64,000 nucleotides of DNA from positions 62,001 to 126,000 of the forward strand of contig JADFDO010000005.1 of the NCBI GenBank assembly GCA_018262855.1, in the 5' to 3' direction. Below, piece after piece: positions 7,385-15,112 of this stretch. How positions within the stretch are numbered: the stretch's first letter is position 1; each line of letters starts with the position of its first letter. The translations under genes were made by a program, and so were the position numbers. The stretch is from Methanolinea sp. Its GTDB lineage: Archaea; Halobacteriota; Methanomicrobia; Methanomicrobiales; Methanospirillaceae. Under the pieces are notes generated by a model. It worked only from the letters and a program-made list of their open reading frames with translations, had not been told where the DNA came from and searched no databases.

Positions 7385-8977
7385 ATGACTAAGGGAAAAT
7401 TCCCTCTTGTAGGGCCAGTCCTCGGGATCGAAGGAACAGCATGGAATCTCAGTGCTGCTCTTTTTGATTCGGATCTTATCACGCTCCACTCAAAGCCCTA
7501 CCAGCCTCTTTTTGGGGGTATCCATCCCCGTGAGGCTGCCCAGCACCATGCGTCGGAGATGAAGGAGGTAATTGGGAAGGTACTCAAAGATCCCGCCAAT
7601 ATTTCAGGAGTTGCATTTTCAATGGGTCCCGGGCTTGGTCCCTGCCTTCGCACGGTTGCCACCGCAGCGAGGGCGCTTGCTCTCTCGCTGGATGTTCCAC
7701 TTGTAGGCGTGAACCACTGTATCGCACATGTAGAGATAGGCCGTTTTGCAACAGGGTGCGAGGATCCCATAGTCCTCTATGCAAGTGGTGCGAATACCCA
7801 GGTTATCGGGTACCTCAACAACCGTTACAGGATATTCGGAGAGACACTGGATATTGGTCTTGGGAATGCCCTGGATAAATTCGCACGGGGGAAGGGCCTT
7901 CCGCATCCCGGTGGTCCGGCCATTGAGGCGCTCGCAAGCAAGGGATCGTATCTCTCTCTTCCTTATACAGTCAAGGGGATGGATCTTGCATTTTCCGGGC
8001 TCGTGAGTGCCGCAAAGGAGGAGTCTGCAACGATAGAGGATGTCTGTTTCAGCCTCCAGGAGACGGCGTTTGCCATGTGTGTGGAGGTGACGGAGCGGGC
8101 GCTTGCGCATACCGGCAAGGATGAAGTGCTTCTCGTGGGTGGAGTGGGTGTAAACAGACGCCTGCAGGAGATGCTTTCCGTGATGTGCGGGGAGAGGAAT
8201 GCAACCCTCCATGTTCCTGACCGGAAATATATGGGGGACAACGGTGCTATGATCGCATATACAGGGAAGGTCATGCTGGAACACGGGTATGCAATGGAGC
8301 CGGAGGATACCCAGGTAAACCCGAATTTCCGTTCGGACCAGGTGGTGGTCACCTGGAGGAAAGAGGGGAAGGAGAGATCCTGTACCGGGAGGAATCTTCC
8401 CGGGCCAGCAACTGCCAGGGGCGCCGAGGCGGTGGTCACGATGCATGGAGACCACGTGAAGAAGCGGCGGGTAAGGAAGGTATACCGACAGCCCACCCTC
8501 GATGCCCGCCTGATTGCAGAAAGAACGCGTGCTGAGGCCCGCCTGATCTCCATGGCCCGCAGGAGCGGGGTTCCCACCCCCGTCATAAAGGATGTGACAT
8601 CCGATACCCTTACCATGGAACAGGTGAAGGGCACACTCCTGAAGGAGATCCTTACCGGCCCGGAGATCGAGGAGGCAGGAAAGACGGTAGGCCGGCTCCA
8701 CGCAGCGGGAATCGTGCATGGGGATCTTACGACCAGCAACATGATCATGCGGGATTCGAGATGTGTTCTCATCGATTTCGGGCTCTCGATGGTCTCCAGA
8801 GAGCTGGAAGCGCGTGGTGTTGATGTGCATGTGCTCTTCCAGACACTGGAAAGTACTACGGATGAATACCCTGAGCTCATTCAGGCATTCTGCAGGGGCT
8901 ATCGATCAGCATTCGATGGTGCTGACGAGGTCATTCTGAGGGAGAATGAGATTGAGCGCAGGGGGCGCTACCTGTGA
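7385..8977 (+). CDS. kae1-bud32: bifunctional Kae1/Bud32: tRNA t6A threonylcarbamoyltransferase and its kinase
   Basis: 530-residue fusion common in euryarchaea. Residues 1-325 are Kae1/TsaD (FSMGPGLGPCLRTVATAARALA; metal-binding HCIAH; ASGANTQVIGY; GVGVNRRLQEML). This part transfers threonylcarbamoyl to A37 of ANN-decoding tRNAs. Residues ~355-530 are Bud32, a small atypical kinase/ATPase with HGDLTTSNMI and IDFGLS and a C-terminal basic end. Both belong to the KEOPS complex. No good Shine-Dalgarno is seen before the ATG at 7385; the repeat region lies immediately upstream. The stop overlaps the GTG of rdgB by 4 nt. Confidence 0.96.
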   Translation: MTKGKFPLVGPVLGIEGTAWNLSAALFDSDLITLHSKPYQPLFGGIHPREAAQHHASEMKEVIGKVLKDPANISGVAFSMGPGLGPCLRTVATAARALALSLDVPLVGVNHCIAHVEIGRFATGCEDPIVLYASGANTQVIGYLNNRYRIFGETLDIGLGNALDKFARGKGLPHPGGPAIEALASKGSYLSLPYTVKGMDLAFSGLVSAAKEESATIEDVCFSLQETAFAMCVEVTERALAHTGKDEVLLVGGVGVNRRLQEMLSVMCGERNATLHVPDRKYMGDNGAMIAYTGKVMLEHGYAMEPEDTQVNPNFRSDQVVVTWRKEGKERSCTGRNLPGPATARGAEAVVTMHGDHVKKRRVRKVYRQPTLDARLIAERTRAEARLISMARRSGVPTPVIKDVTSDTLTMEQVKGTLLKEILTGPEIEEAGKTVGRLHAAGIVHGDLTTSNMIMRDSRCVLIDFGLSMVSRELEARGVDVHVLFQTLESTTDEYPELIQAFCRGYRSAFDGADEVILRENEIERRGRYL

Positions 8978-9540
8978 AGTTCTCGGTTGTCACCAGTAAC
9001 GTCCACAAGGCGAGGGAGATTGCAGCCTTCTTCAAGGGTGTGGCTGAGGTTGACCACATTTCACTGGACTGCCCGGAGTCGAGAGATGATGATATCGGGG
9101 TGATCGCGAGAAAGAAGGCTGAATATGCCTATGCCGCGCTCGGGATGCCCCTGATGACGGATGACACTGCCTTCTCTATCGGGGCACTCCGTGGTTTTCC
9201 GGGGCCCTACGCGGCATATGTACACCGGACAATCGGGAATCCTGGAATCCTTCGTCTTCTCGAGGGAAAACTTGACAGGAGAGCATATTTTGAGACCGCG
9301 GTTGCCTTTGCCTCTGAAGAGGGAATCAGGGTTTTCAGGGGAAGGATAGAAGGCAGGGTCGTCTCGCCCAGGGGAAGCGACGGGTTTGGGTATGATCCAA
9401 TTTTCGAGTGGGAGGGGCGGACACTTGCTGAACTATCCCTCGATGAGAAGAGCCGTATCTCACATCGGGCGCGAGCCCTGTCTCTTTTAAAGGCATGGCT
9501 GGAGACCCGGGATTTTCAGGTACGACAGTTAAGGGAGTGA
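8974..9540 (+). CDS. rdgB: XTP/dITP pyrophosphatase (RdgB/HAM1 family)
   Basis: 188 residues. SNVHKAREIAAFF is the N-terminal substrate-binding (T/S)xNxxK motif. EYAYAALGMPLMTDDTAF provides the metal-binding Asp pair, RGFPGPYAAYV follows, and SDGFGYDPIFE and SRISHRARAL are the C-terminal motifs. The enzyme hydrolyses non-canonical purine triphosphates (dITP, XTP) to keep them out of DNA and RNA. The GTG at 8974 overlaps the Kae1-Bud32 stop (GTGA), implying coupling; this pairing is common in methanogens. Confidence 0.95.
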   Translation: MKFSVVTSNVHKAREIAAFFKGVAEVDHISLDCPESRDDDIGVIARKKAEYAYAALGMPLMTDDTAFSIGALRGFPGPYAAYVHRTIGNPGILRLLEGKLDRRAYFETAVAFASEEGIRVFRGRIEGRVVSPRGSDGFGYDPIFEWEGRTLAELSLDEKSRISHRARALSLLKAWLETRDFQVRQLRE

Positions 9541-9599
9541 CGCAAAATCTTATGAGGATACAGAACCTTTCTTTAAAGACAAAATAACGGTGTTCTGAA

Positions 9600-9746
9600 A
9601 TGGCACGATTCCCGGAAGCTGAAGCAAAACTCCTGAATGTCAAGATATGCATGCGGTGCAATGCGAGAAATGCGATGCGCGCGACGAGATGCCGCAAGTG
9701 CGGATACCAGAACCTCAGGCCAAAGAACAAGGAAAGAAAAGCATAG
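9600..9746 (+). CDS. rpl40e: 50S ribosomal protein L40e
   Basis: 48 residues, starting [13 protein letters not shown]. It holds two Cys pairs (CMRC and CRKC) of a small zinc finger in a basic context and ends NKERKA. It matches archaeal L40e, the ribosomal part of the eukaryotic ubiquitin-L40 fusion. A GGTG element 7 nt before the ATG is the likely ribosome binding site. TTTAAAG around 9572 could be its TATA box, giving it a promoter separate from rdgB. Confidence 0.92.
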   Translation: MARFPEAEAKLLNVKICMRCNARNAMRATRCRKCGYQNLRPKNKERKA

Positions 9747-9761
9747 AGAGCCTGGTTGGTT

Positions 9762-10412
9762 TCAGGCTGAATAAAACGTCACTTTTTTCCCTTTCTCGCT
9801 GTATTCACCTTTATAAGTCTCGATGTTCCGCTTGTATCCTATGCGGTCAGTAAAACCGAGTTCACGGAGTCTCTCCCTGACCCGCATCACGTCCCCTTCA
9901 TCCCTCCAGTCGGGGGTGTACACGTAGATAACCTTCCTGTTATCCCTGGAATCAGGGTTCGGCCGGGCAGTGCTGACCTTGGCGGATATCCCGAGTTCAT
10001 TCCGGCACGTCGCATCGCGGACCTGTATCCACGCCGCGTCGATCTCCTCGGGGGGGAGGAATATAAGCCATTTTCCCGCGAGTTCATCCTCGATGGCATC
10101 CGGGTGCACATCAGGGGCGTCCTGGACGATCCAGTGCATCGTGAATGTCTTTCCCGGCATCACGCCCTCCCCCTGGCAGATCAGTTCATAGACATTTTCA
10201 ACATTCCCGTATTTTCTCTGCAGGGCATCTCCAAGTTCCGGATAATCCTCGCTGAATCTCTTGAAAAGTTGAAGAAACTGATCATGGAAGTCGATCCGGT
10301 TCTCTACCAGAGAGAAGAGAAGGAGGCCGCGGTCCTGCAGATCCCGGTTCAGCAGGTGGAAGAGGAGGCCGCATGCCACATCCGGGAGGGTGTCCGGATC
10401 GATCGAGCTCAT
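9762..10412 (-). CDS. DUF1917 / BLES03-like protein
   Basis: 216 residues, soluble. The C-terminal ~125 residues carry the conserved core: GKWLIFLPPEEIDAAW, then ISAKVSTARPNP, KVIYVYTPDWRD, VMRVRERLRELGF and GEYSEKGKKV. I match this to the DUF1917/BLES03 family (human C11orf68 relatives), sometimes labelled putative phosphothreonine-lyase-like. No activity is established. The N-terminal ~80 residues are helical and not recognised. The gene converges on L40e and lies downstream of thi4 with a 49-bp gap. Family assignment is from memory of the motif pattern. Confidence 0.7.
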   Translation of the reverse strand: MSSIDPDTLPDVACGLLFHLLNRDLQDRGLLLFSLVENRIDFHDQFLQLFKRFSEDYPELGDALQRKYGNVENVYELICQGEGVMPGKTFTMHWIVQDAPDVHPDAIEDELAGKWLIFLPPEEIDAAWIQVRDATCRNELGISAKVSTARPNPDSRDNRKVIYVYTPDWRDEGDVMRVRERLRELGFTDRIGYKRNIETYKGEYSEKGKKVTFYSA

Positions 10413-10461
10413 ACATTAGAATTGCCTGAAACGGGAAAAAAGGTTATGATTATTGGGGATT

Positions 10462-11226
10462 CTACTGCTTGAGTGCCCTGGCAACAAGTTTCGCAGCATG
10501 CTCACCCGAGAGGAGCATACCGCCAAAAATTGGCCCCATCCGGTGCTCTCCCGCGACTGCATTGGCAGCCATGCCGCAGACAACCAGACCTGGGTAGATC
10601 TCTTTTGTGTGGGAGATAATCCTGGATTCCGCACGATCTGCCCACATGAACCCTTCGCCCTGGACTTTCACGTCACCGCCCTTCTTCTCCACAAGCCTCG
10701 CGAGCACCGCGTCATGTCCGGTGGCATCCACCGCAATCCTGCACCCCATCGTAAGTGGATCCACGTGAAGGCCGGTCATCTCAACCGGGCTCCAGTTGAC
10801 CACAAGCCCCGAGAGACGCCCATCCCCCCTGATCATCACATCCTCTACTGAGATGAGGTTGAAGAATTCCACGCCTGCATCGCACGCGGCTGCGGTGAGT
10901 TTCGAGACTGCCTCCACAGATCCCGCAACATAATACCCGCTCCCGTATGGGGTATGGGCGATATCAAACTGCTCCAGGAGCCTTTTCGCCTGTTCCTGCA
11001 CGACAATCCTCGGAAGCATCATCCCCCCGCCCCACATCCCTCCGCCAATCGAGAGTTTTTTCTCTATCAGGCCGACTGACAATCCCTTTTTTCCCAGGAG
11101 AGCAGCTGCGGTGAGCCCGGAAGGCCCGCCACCCACCACCGCGACATCCATCTCCATGAATTCAAGGAGTTTCTCCATCTGGGTACCGATAATTGCCCGG
11201 CTTATCGCTATCTCATCAAGATCCAT
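10462..11226 (-). CDS. thi4: Thi4-family thiazole synthase (sulfide-dependent, archaeal type)
   Basis: 254-residue FAD/NAD-binding protein. The dinucleotide motif is VVGGGPSGLTAA, followed by IEKKLSIGGGMWGGGM and the C-terminal GMAANAVAGEHRMGPIFGGMLLSGEHAA. It makes the thiazole of thiamin from NAD and glycine. In yeast Thi4 a Cys is the sacrificial sulfur donor; at the matching place this protein reads GLHVDPLTM, with His instead of Cys. That is the known signature of the catalytic enzymes of methanogens that use free sulfide and iron. (The related archaeal ribose-1,5-bisphosphate isomerase is another name for parts of this family.) The promoter carries an inverted repeat, listed separately. 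Confidence 0.93.
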   Translation of the reverse strand: MDLDEIAISRAIIGTQMEKLLEFMEMDVAVVGGGPSGLTAAALLGKKGLSVGLIEKKLSIGGGMWGGGMMLPRIVVQEQAKRLLEQFDIAHTPYGSGYYVAGSVEAVSKLTAAACDAGVEFFNLISVEDVMIRGDGRLSGLVVNWSPVEMTGLHVDPLTMGCRIAVDATGHDAVLARLVEKKGGDVKVQGEGFMWADRAESRIISHTKEIYPGLVVCGMAANAVAGEHRMGPIFGGMLLSGEHAAKLVARALKQ

Positions 11227-11227
11227 G

Positions 11228-11278
11228 GTATTCTATCCCATAGTGAATACTCCCGCCTTCCTTATTATATCCGTGAAG
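11228..11278 (-). promoter_or_regulatory. thi4 promoter with inverted repeat at the predicted transcription start
   Basis: On the minus strand GATATAATAAGG (about 11260-11272) is a TATA box, which places transcription start near 11240. GTATTC/GAATAC arms (11228-11233 and 11245-11250, 11-nt spacer) straddle that point. The repeat could be an operator or a short 5' hairpin next to the start codon (11226). No Shine-Dalgarno is obvious. Confidence 0.45.
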
Positions 11279-11400
11279 TGTGAATACGATGGGGGGGAGG
11301 ATCCTTTCACCCGCGAACCTTTTTTTCCCTCCTGTATCACGGCATTTTACCTTTTATTCCTGTGCCGTGGGGGGAATGTTTATCCCGTCGGTACAGAAAA

Positions 11401-12294
11401 ATGATCAGCATGAAAATATGGAAGCGCGATTTCGGACTCACCATGCGGATCTGGCTGACCATGTTCCTCCTTCTGCTGGTGTACCTGGTCTTCCTCGCCG
11501 TTCTATCCTGGCTCGGAGTGGGGCTTCCGTTCCTTGTGCTCCTGGTGTTCATAATGGCCTTCGCCCAGTATTTCTTCTCGGACAAGCTCGTTCTCTGGAG
11601 TACAAGGGCGAGAGTCCTTGAACCTGATGAATACCCGGAACTGCACATCATGGTCGAGAAGCTTGCCACCGAGGCAGGTATACCAAAGCCGAGGGTTGCG
11701 ATCATGCAGACCCCCGTGCCGAATGCATTTGCTACGGGTAGGAGCCCGAAGCATGCGGTGGTTGCAGTGACTGATTCGATCATGCGACTGCTCACGCCAA
11801 GGGAGCTTGAAGCGGTCATCGCACATGAACTGGCACACGTGAAGAACCGGGATGTCCTCACCCTGACCATTGCAAGTTTTGTCGCCATGATCGCATCGCT
11901 TGTGATGAACAATTTTTTATTCGCGAGTCTTTTTTCCGGAAGGGGTCGCGATGGAAACCCCTGGATCATTGCAGGTATTGTTGCAATCATTGTGTACTTC
12001 GTGGCGCAGCTCCTCATCATGGCACTCTCCCGGTACCGTGAATTCTCAGCGGACAGAGGCAGTGCCTACATTACGGGGAGACCCCAGGATCTCATCACGG
12101 CGCTTGAGAAGATCAGCGGGCGCATGAACAATGTCGCTCCAGAGCAGAAGAGAGTGGTCGAGAGTGCGAATGCCTTTTTCATAATTCCTGCTCTCTCCGG
12201 GAGCACGCTGATGGAGCTCTTCTCCACCCACCCCCCACTCGAGAAGAGGATCGCCGCCCTCGAGAAGGTAGAAATGGAGATGAGGGGTTACTGA
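11401..12294 (+). CDS. htpX: HtpX-type membrane zinc metalloprotease
   Basis: About 297 residues of the M48B family. Two N-terminal hydrophobic segments (starting IWLTMFLLLLVYLVFLAVL) precede the zinc motif AVIAHELAHVKNRD (HExxH). Two more membrane segments follow (IASFVAMIASLVMNNF and IIAGIVAIIVYFVAQLL), then the third-ligand region YREFSADRGSA. It degrades damaged membrane proteins with the active site facing the cytoplasm. Start is ATG 11401, or ATG 11410 three codons later (MKIWKRDF, the commonest family start). Neither has a clear Shine-Dalgarno. Confidence 0.93.
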   Translation: MISMKIWKRDFGLTMRIWLTMFLLLLVYLVFLAVLSWLGVGLPFLVLLVFIMAFAQYFFSDKLVLWSTRARVLEPDEYPELHIMVEKLATEAGIPKPRVAIMQTPVPNAFATGRSPKHAVVAVTDSIMRLLTPRELEAVIAHELAHVKNRDVLTLTIASFVAMIASLVMNNFLFASLFSGRGRDGNPWIIAGIVAIIVYFVAQLLIMALSRYREFSADRGSAYITGRPQDLITALEKISGRMNNVAPEQKRVVESANAFFIIPALSGSTLMELFSTHPPLEKRIAALEKVEMEMRGY

Positions 12295-12496
12295 ACCTTT
12301 CTCCATTCATACCTTCCATTCCTTTATTTTCCATTTTCACGCCCACTTATGGCCATCCCTGTGGAGGGGGTACAAAGATTATGTCATTCTATTGCCCCTG
12401 TTTTCGAATTGATCCCTTTTTTGGCTCTTTTCTGGCAGAGTGGCAACAAAGAACACAAAGCATAATACCGATAATGGTTATATTACAAGGCGCATT

Positions 12497-12567
12497 GCAT
12501 CGATGGTCTAGTGGCATGACTTAGGCCTTCCAAGCCTATAGCCCGGGTTCAATTCCCGGTCGATGCA
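12497..12567 (+). tRNA. tRNA-Gly (TCC)
   Basis: The acceptor stem GCATCGA/TCGATGC closes the cloverleaf. The anticodon stem TAGGC/GCCTA has loop CTTCCAA, giving anticodon TCC. The T-arm is CCCGG-GTTCAAT-CCGG-like. The discriminator is A; CCA is not encoded. The TATA-like CATAATAC with an upstream CACAAAG (about 12453-12467) is well placed to start transcription a few bases before it. Only 3 nt separate it from tRNA-Val. Confidence 0.96.
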
Positions 12568-12570
12568 CTC

Positions 12571-12644
12571 GGGCTCGTGGTCTAGCTGGTTATGACGTCG
12601 CCTTCACACGGCGGAGGTCAGGAGTTCGAATCTCCTCGAGCCCA
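12571..12644 (+). tRNA. tRNA-Val (CAC)
   Basis: The acceptor stem is GGGCTCG/CGAGCCC. The anticodon stem TCGCC/GGCGG has loop TTCACAC, so the anticodon is CAC (reads GUG). The T-loop is GTTCGAAT. It probably shares the promoter of tRNA-Gly, 3 nt upstream. A short CATCC/GGATG hairpin followed by TATTTT just after the gene (12644-12665) may help end transcription. The next 220 bp show no convincing gene. Confidence 0.96.
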
Positions 12645-12884
12645 TCCCCGTTTTGGATGTATTTTGTCTCCATTCTACTCACTGATTCAGATGGAAGGTC
12701 TCCTTTGCAACTGGTGTTGTTCATATTTCGCGCCGGGCTGCATTCAAATTAATACGGAGGAGAACCTCAAGGGGGTTCGTGACCTCTCCACCACGCAGGT
12801 CTCATCCAGCATGAAAAGATCGGCGGGCCCTTTAAATCAGAACAATTTTTATGGCGATACAATCGATAATGCCTTGATTATACC

Positions 12885-13079
12885 ATGAGAAAGAACACCA
12901 CGGACATGGTTTTTCTAATTTTTGCAGTGTTCCTCCTGGTCCCGCTCGGATTACTCTTCCTGATTGTTTCTGCAGGGAATGTTCTCTACGGCGATCTCTC
13001 TCTCGGGCTGATCATGGCACTCCTGTGTCTGGCGTGTGCCGGAGGACTCTATTACTTTTTTAAAAAATTCCGGGAGTGA
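12885..13079 (+). CDS. small two-helix membrane protein, function unknown
   Basis: 64 residues with two hydrophobic stretches (VFLIFAVFLLVPLGLLFLIV and LSLGLIMALLCLACAGGLYY) joined by a short polar loop and ending in a basic KKFRE. I do not recognise a family. CAATTTTTATGG (about 12842-12853) could be a TATA box giving an almost leaderless mRNA; there is no Shine-Dalgarno. The regular two-helix topology with positive ends favours a real gene, but it is short. Confidence 0.55.
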   Translation: MRKNTTDMVFLIFAVFLLVPLGLLFLIVSAGNVLYGDLSLGLIMALLCLACAGGLYYFFKKFRE

Positions 13080-13270
13080 TATATCAGGCGATAAAGGAGA
13101 GGTATTCACCTGTCCAGTAATCATAGAGCCTGGGATTGTCTCCAGGAATTTTTCATCAGGCTCCAAAAATTTTCTGAAGATCTCCCTGTTTTTAAGACAT
13201 ATTCCGATACCAACAATAACCCCTCAACCAATACATCAGATACGACATCGAAGACTGGTGGGGAGATGCT

Positions 13271-14014
13271 GTGATTAGACGCCTTCTTGCAGCCATATGC
13301 GGAATTATCCTTGTTGGCGCAGTTGTTATGGCCCTGCTGCCAGGGTCTCCTGAAGCGCGACACGATCTTGCAGGCATCACATGGTATACTGAAGAATACC
13401 CTCCCTACAACTATGAAAAAAACGGAACTCCTGCAGGGATTGCAGTAGAAATCCTCCATGAAGTCCTTGCCGGGGTGGGAACAGGTAACGCAGAAGCGGA
13501 TATCAGGGTTGTCCCTTGGTCAGAAGGGTACCAGACTGTTCTTCGCACACCGATGACCGTCGTGTTTTCCACCGCCAGGACACCGGAGCGGGAAAACCTG
13601 TTCAAGTGGGCCGGCCCGCTCTTTTCATCGGAAAATGTCCTGTATTCACTGAAAAAAAGGAACGTCACGGTATCCAGTCTTTCGGACCTGGCAACTCTCC
13701 GGATTGGGATCATCCGCGATGATATTGCAGGGGCTGACCTCCTCTCGACAGGTGTCTCTCCGGAAGAATTAGTGGTCTTCACGGACGCACATGAAATTGT
13801 ATCCCGCCTCGAATCGGGAGAGATCGATGCCTGGGCGTATGCAAAATTGCCCGGGATTGAGATTATCAGATCGCGAGGAGAAGACCCGACGGAGTATGAG
13901 CCCGTGTACTCCTTTGGGACCCGTGAATATTACTTTGCCTTCAACCGCGACGTGCCTGATGAACTTGTGCGTGAGTTCCAATCAGGACTGGACCGGGTGA
14001 AAGGAAAGGCATAG
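13271..14014 (+). CDS. extracellular solute-binding protein, SBP family 3
   Basis: 247 residues. An N-terminal hydrophobic signal/anchor (RRLLAAICGIILVGAVVMALL) has no lipobox Cys. It is followed by a PBPb fold: GITWYTEEYPPYNYEKNGTP, GIAVEILHEVLA, RVVPWSEGYQTVL, FSTARTPERENLFKW, TLRIGIIRDD and SFGTREYYFAFN. These resemble amino-acid-type binding proteins of ABC importers or orphan ligand sensors. No permease or ATPase gene is adjacent, so it may be an orphan receptor. GTG 13271 is preceded by GGTGGGGAG, a strong Shine-Dalgarno. The 190 bp before it hold no convincing gene. Confidence 0.85.
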   Translation: MIRRLLAAICGIILVGAVVMALLPGSPEARHDLAGITWYTEEYPPYNYEKNGTPAGIAVEILHEVLAGVGTGNAEADIRVVPWSEGYQTVLRTPMTVVFSTARTPERENLFKWAGPLFSSENVLYSLKKRNVTVSSLSDLATLRIGIIRDDIAGADLLSTGVSPEELVVFTDAHEIVSRLESGEIDAWAYAKLPGIEIIRSRGEDPTEYEPVYSFGTREYYFAFNRDVPDELVREFQSGLDRVKGKA

Positions 14015-14190
14015 GATGGAACGATACTCAAGGGGAGTCATGGCAGGCGCCATTCCAGGATGAAAAACCAGCAATCACGTTTCATGACAGTGGTAACCCC
14101 GGGCAGGCTTTAATAGGTATTGGTCACAGGGTAAAAGGCCAGTATTTTCCGGAAAAGGACGAAGTTCAAAGAACCTGACTGGGAAATCAG

Positions 14191-14203
14191 GTATTATATA
14201 TCT
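14191..14203 (+). promoter_or_regulatory. TATA box of the TPR-protein gene
   Basis: GTATTATATATCTC (14191-14204) is a strong TATA box; 26 bp downstream of its centre is about 14223, 10 nt before the ATG at 14233. Just upstream, CCTGA and TCAGG (14174-14191) form a short inverted repeat. Confidence 0.6.
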
Positions 14204-14232
14204 CGCAGTACACCAATGACTACTACAGGTTT

Positions 14233-15090
14233 ATGAAGCGGGACGCTACGAGGATCCGGGAGAGCATTGCACTGGCACTCCTAGCGACTGTGGTACTCTC
14301 ATTCTTCGCGGCGCATGCTTTTGCCGATAATCCTTCAGAAATGGCGACGACTCTCTCAAAGAGGGCAGACGACCTTGTTGCGCAGGAGCGTTACACAGAA
14401 GCAATCGATCTTTACAATCAAGCCATAGCGCTCGATCCCTATAGCAGCACCATATGGAACAGGCTCGGGATCGCAGAGATGAGTGCGGGAAGATATCCAG
14501 ATGCCGTGGTGGCGTTCCAGAGGGCACTGGATCTCGATCCCTATTATGCGAGGGCATGGAGAAACAAGGGCGATGCTCTGCAGGCCCAGGGGGATCTCCC
14601 GGCATCAAACGAAGCATATGACCGGGCTCTGGCCATTAACTCAAATGACCTGCATGCAATTTTGCAGAAAGGGATAAACCTCCAGAAGATGGGGAGATCC
14701 GATCAGGCGATGGAGGCATATAGCGAGGTCATAAGGCTTGCCGAGAAAGAGGTGAGAAGAAATCCCAACGAGGCGAAGTATGATGCAACCCTCTGGGCGA
14801 ACAAGGGTGAAGCCCTGGCAAGGCTCGGCCGTTTCGAGGAGGCTCTCACCTCGTACCAGACCGCCGTTTCGATCAATCCCAAGTATGAACGGGCACTTAC
14901 CGGGGTAGAGTATGTGAATGAGACACTTTATCGTGCAAAGGTCTCTCCGGAATCGGTCATGACCCCTGTCCAGACGGTGACTACCCGGGCTGTCGAGAGG
15001 CCAATCCCACACTCTCCGGTTCCGGCAGTCCTTTCACTCCTTCTCGCATCAATCGCTTTTTTGGCATGCCGTTCTCGTAAACACGGTTGA
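14233..15090 (+). CDS. secreted or surface-anchored TPR-repeat protein
   Basis: 285 residues. The signal segment is residues ~12-32 (SIALALLATVVLSFFAAHAFA). Five TPR units follow: residues ~40-73 (ADDLVAQERYTEAIDLYNQA), 74-107 (NRLGIAEMSAGRYPDAVVAF), 108-141 (NKGDALQAQGDLPASNEAYD), 142-180 and 195-228 (NKGEALARLGRFEEALTSYQ). A Pro-rich linker and a C-terminal membrane helix with a basic end (SVPAVL-like, ...RSRKHG) come last. The protein should sit on the outer face of the cell and scaffold other proteins. Its partners are unknown. The radical SAM gene begins 22 bp downstream. Confidence 0.88.
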   Translation: MKRDATRIRESIALALLATVVLSFFAAHAFADNPSEMATTLSKRADDLVAQERYTEAIDLYNQAIALDPYSSTIWNRLGIAEMSAGRYPDAVVAFQRALDLDPYYARAWRNKGDALQAQGDLPASNEAYDRALAINSNDLHAILQKGINLQKMGRSDQAMEAYSEVIRLAEKEVRRNPNEAKYDATLWANKGEALARLGRFEEALTSYQTAVSINPKYERALTGVEYVNETLYRAKVSPESVMTPVQTVTTRAVERPIPHSPVPAVLSLLLASIAFLACRSRKHG

Positions 15091-15112
15091 ACGGCCGGAG
15101 CAGTGTCTGCCG

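Noticed and set aside
12592-12888. 99-codon open frame starting inside tRNA-Val
   Set aside because: It begins within the tRNA and has no protein-like features; chance frame.
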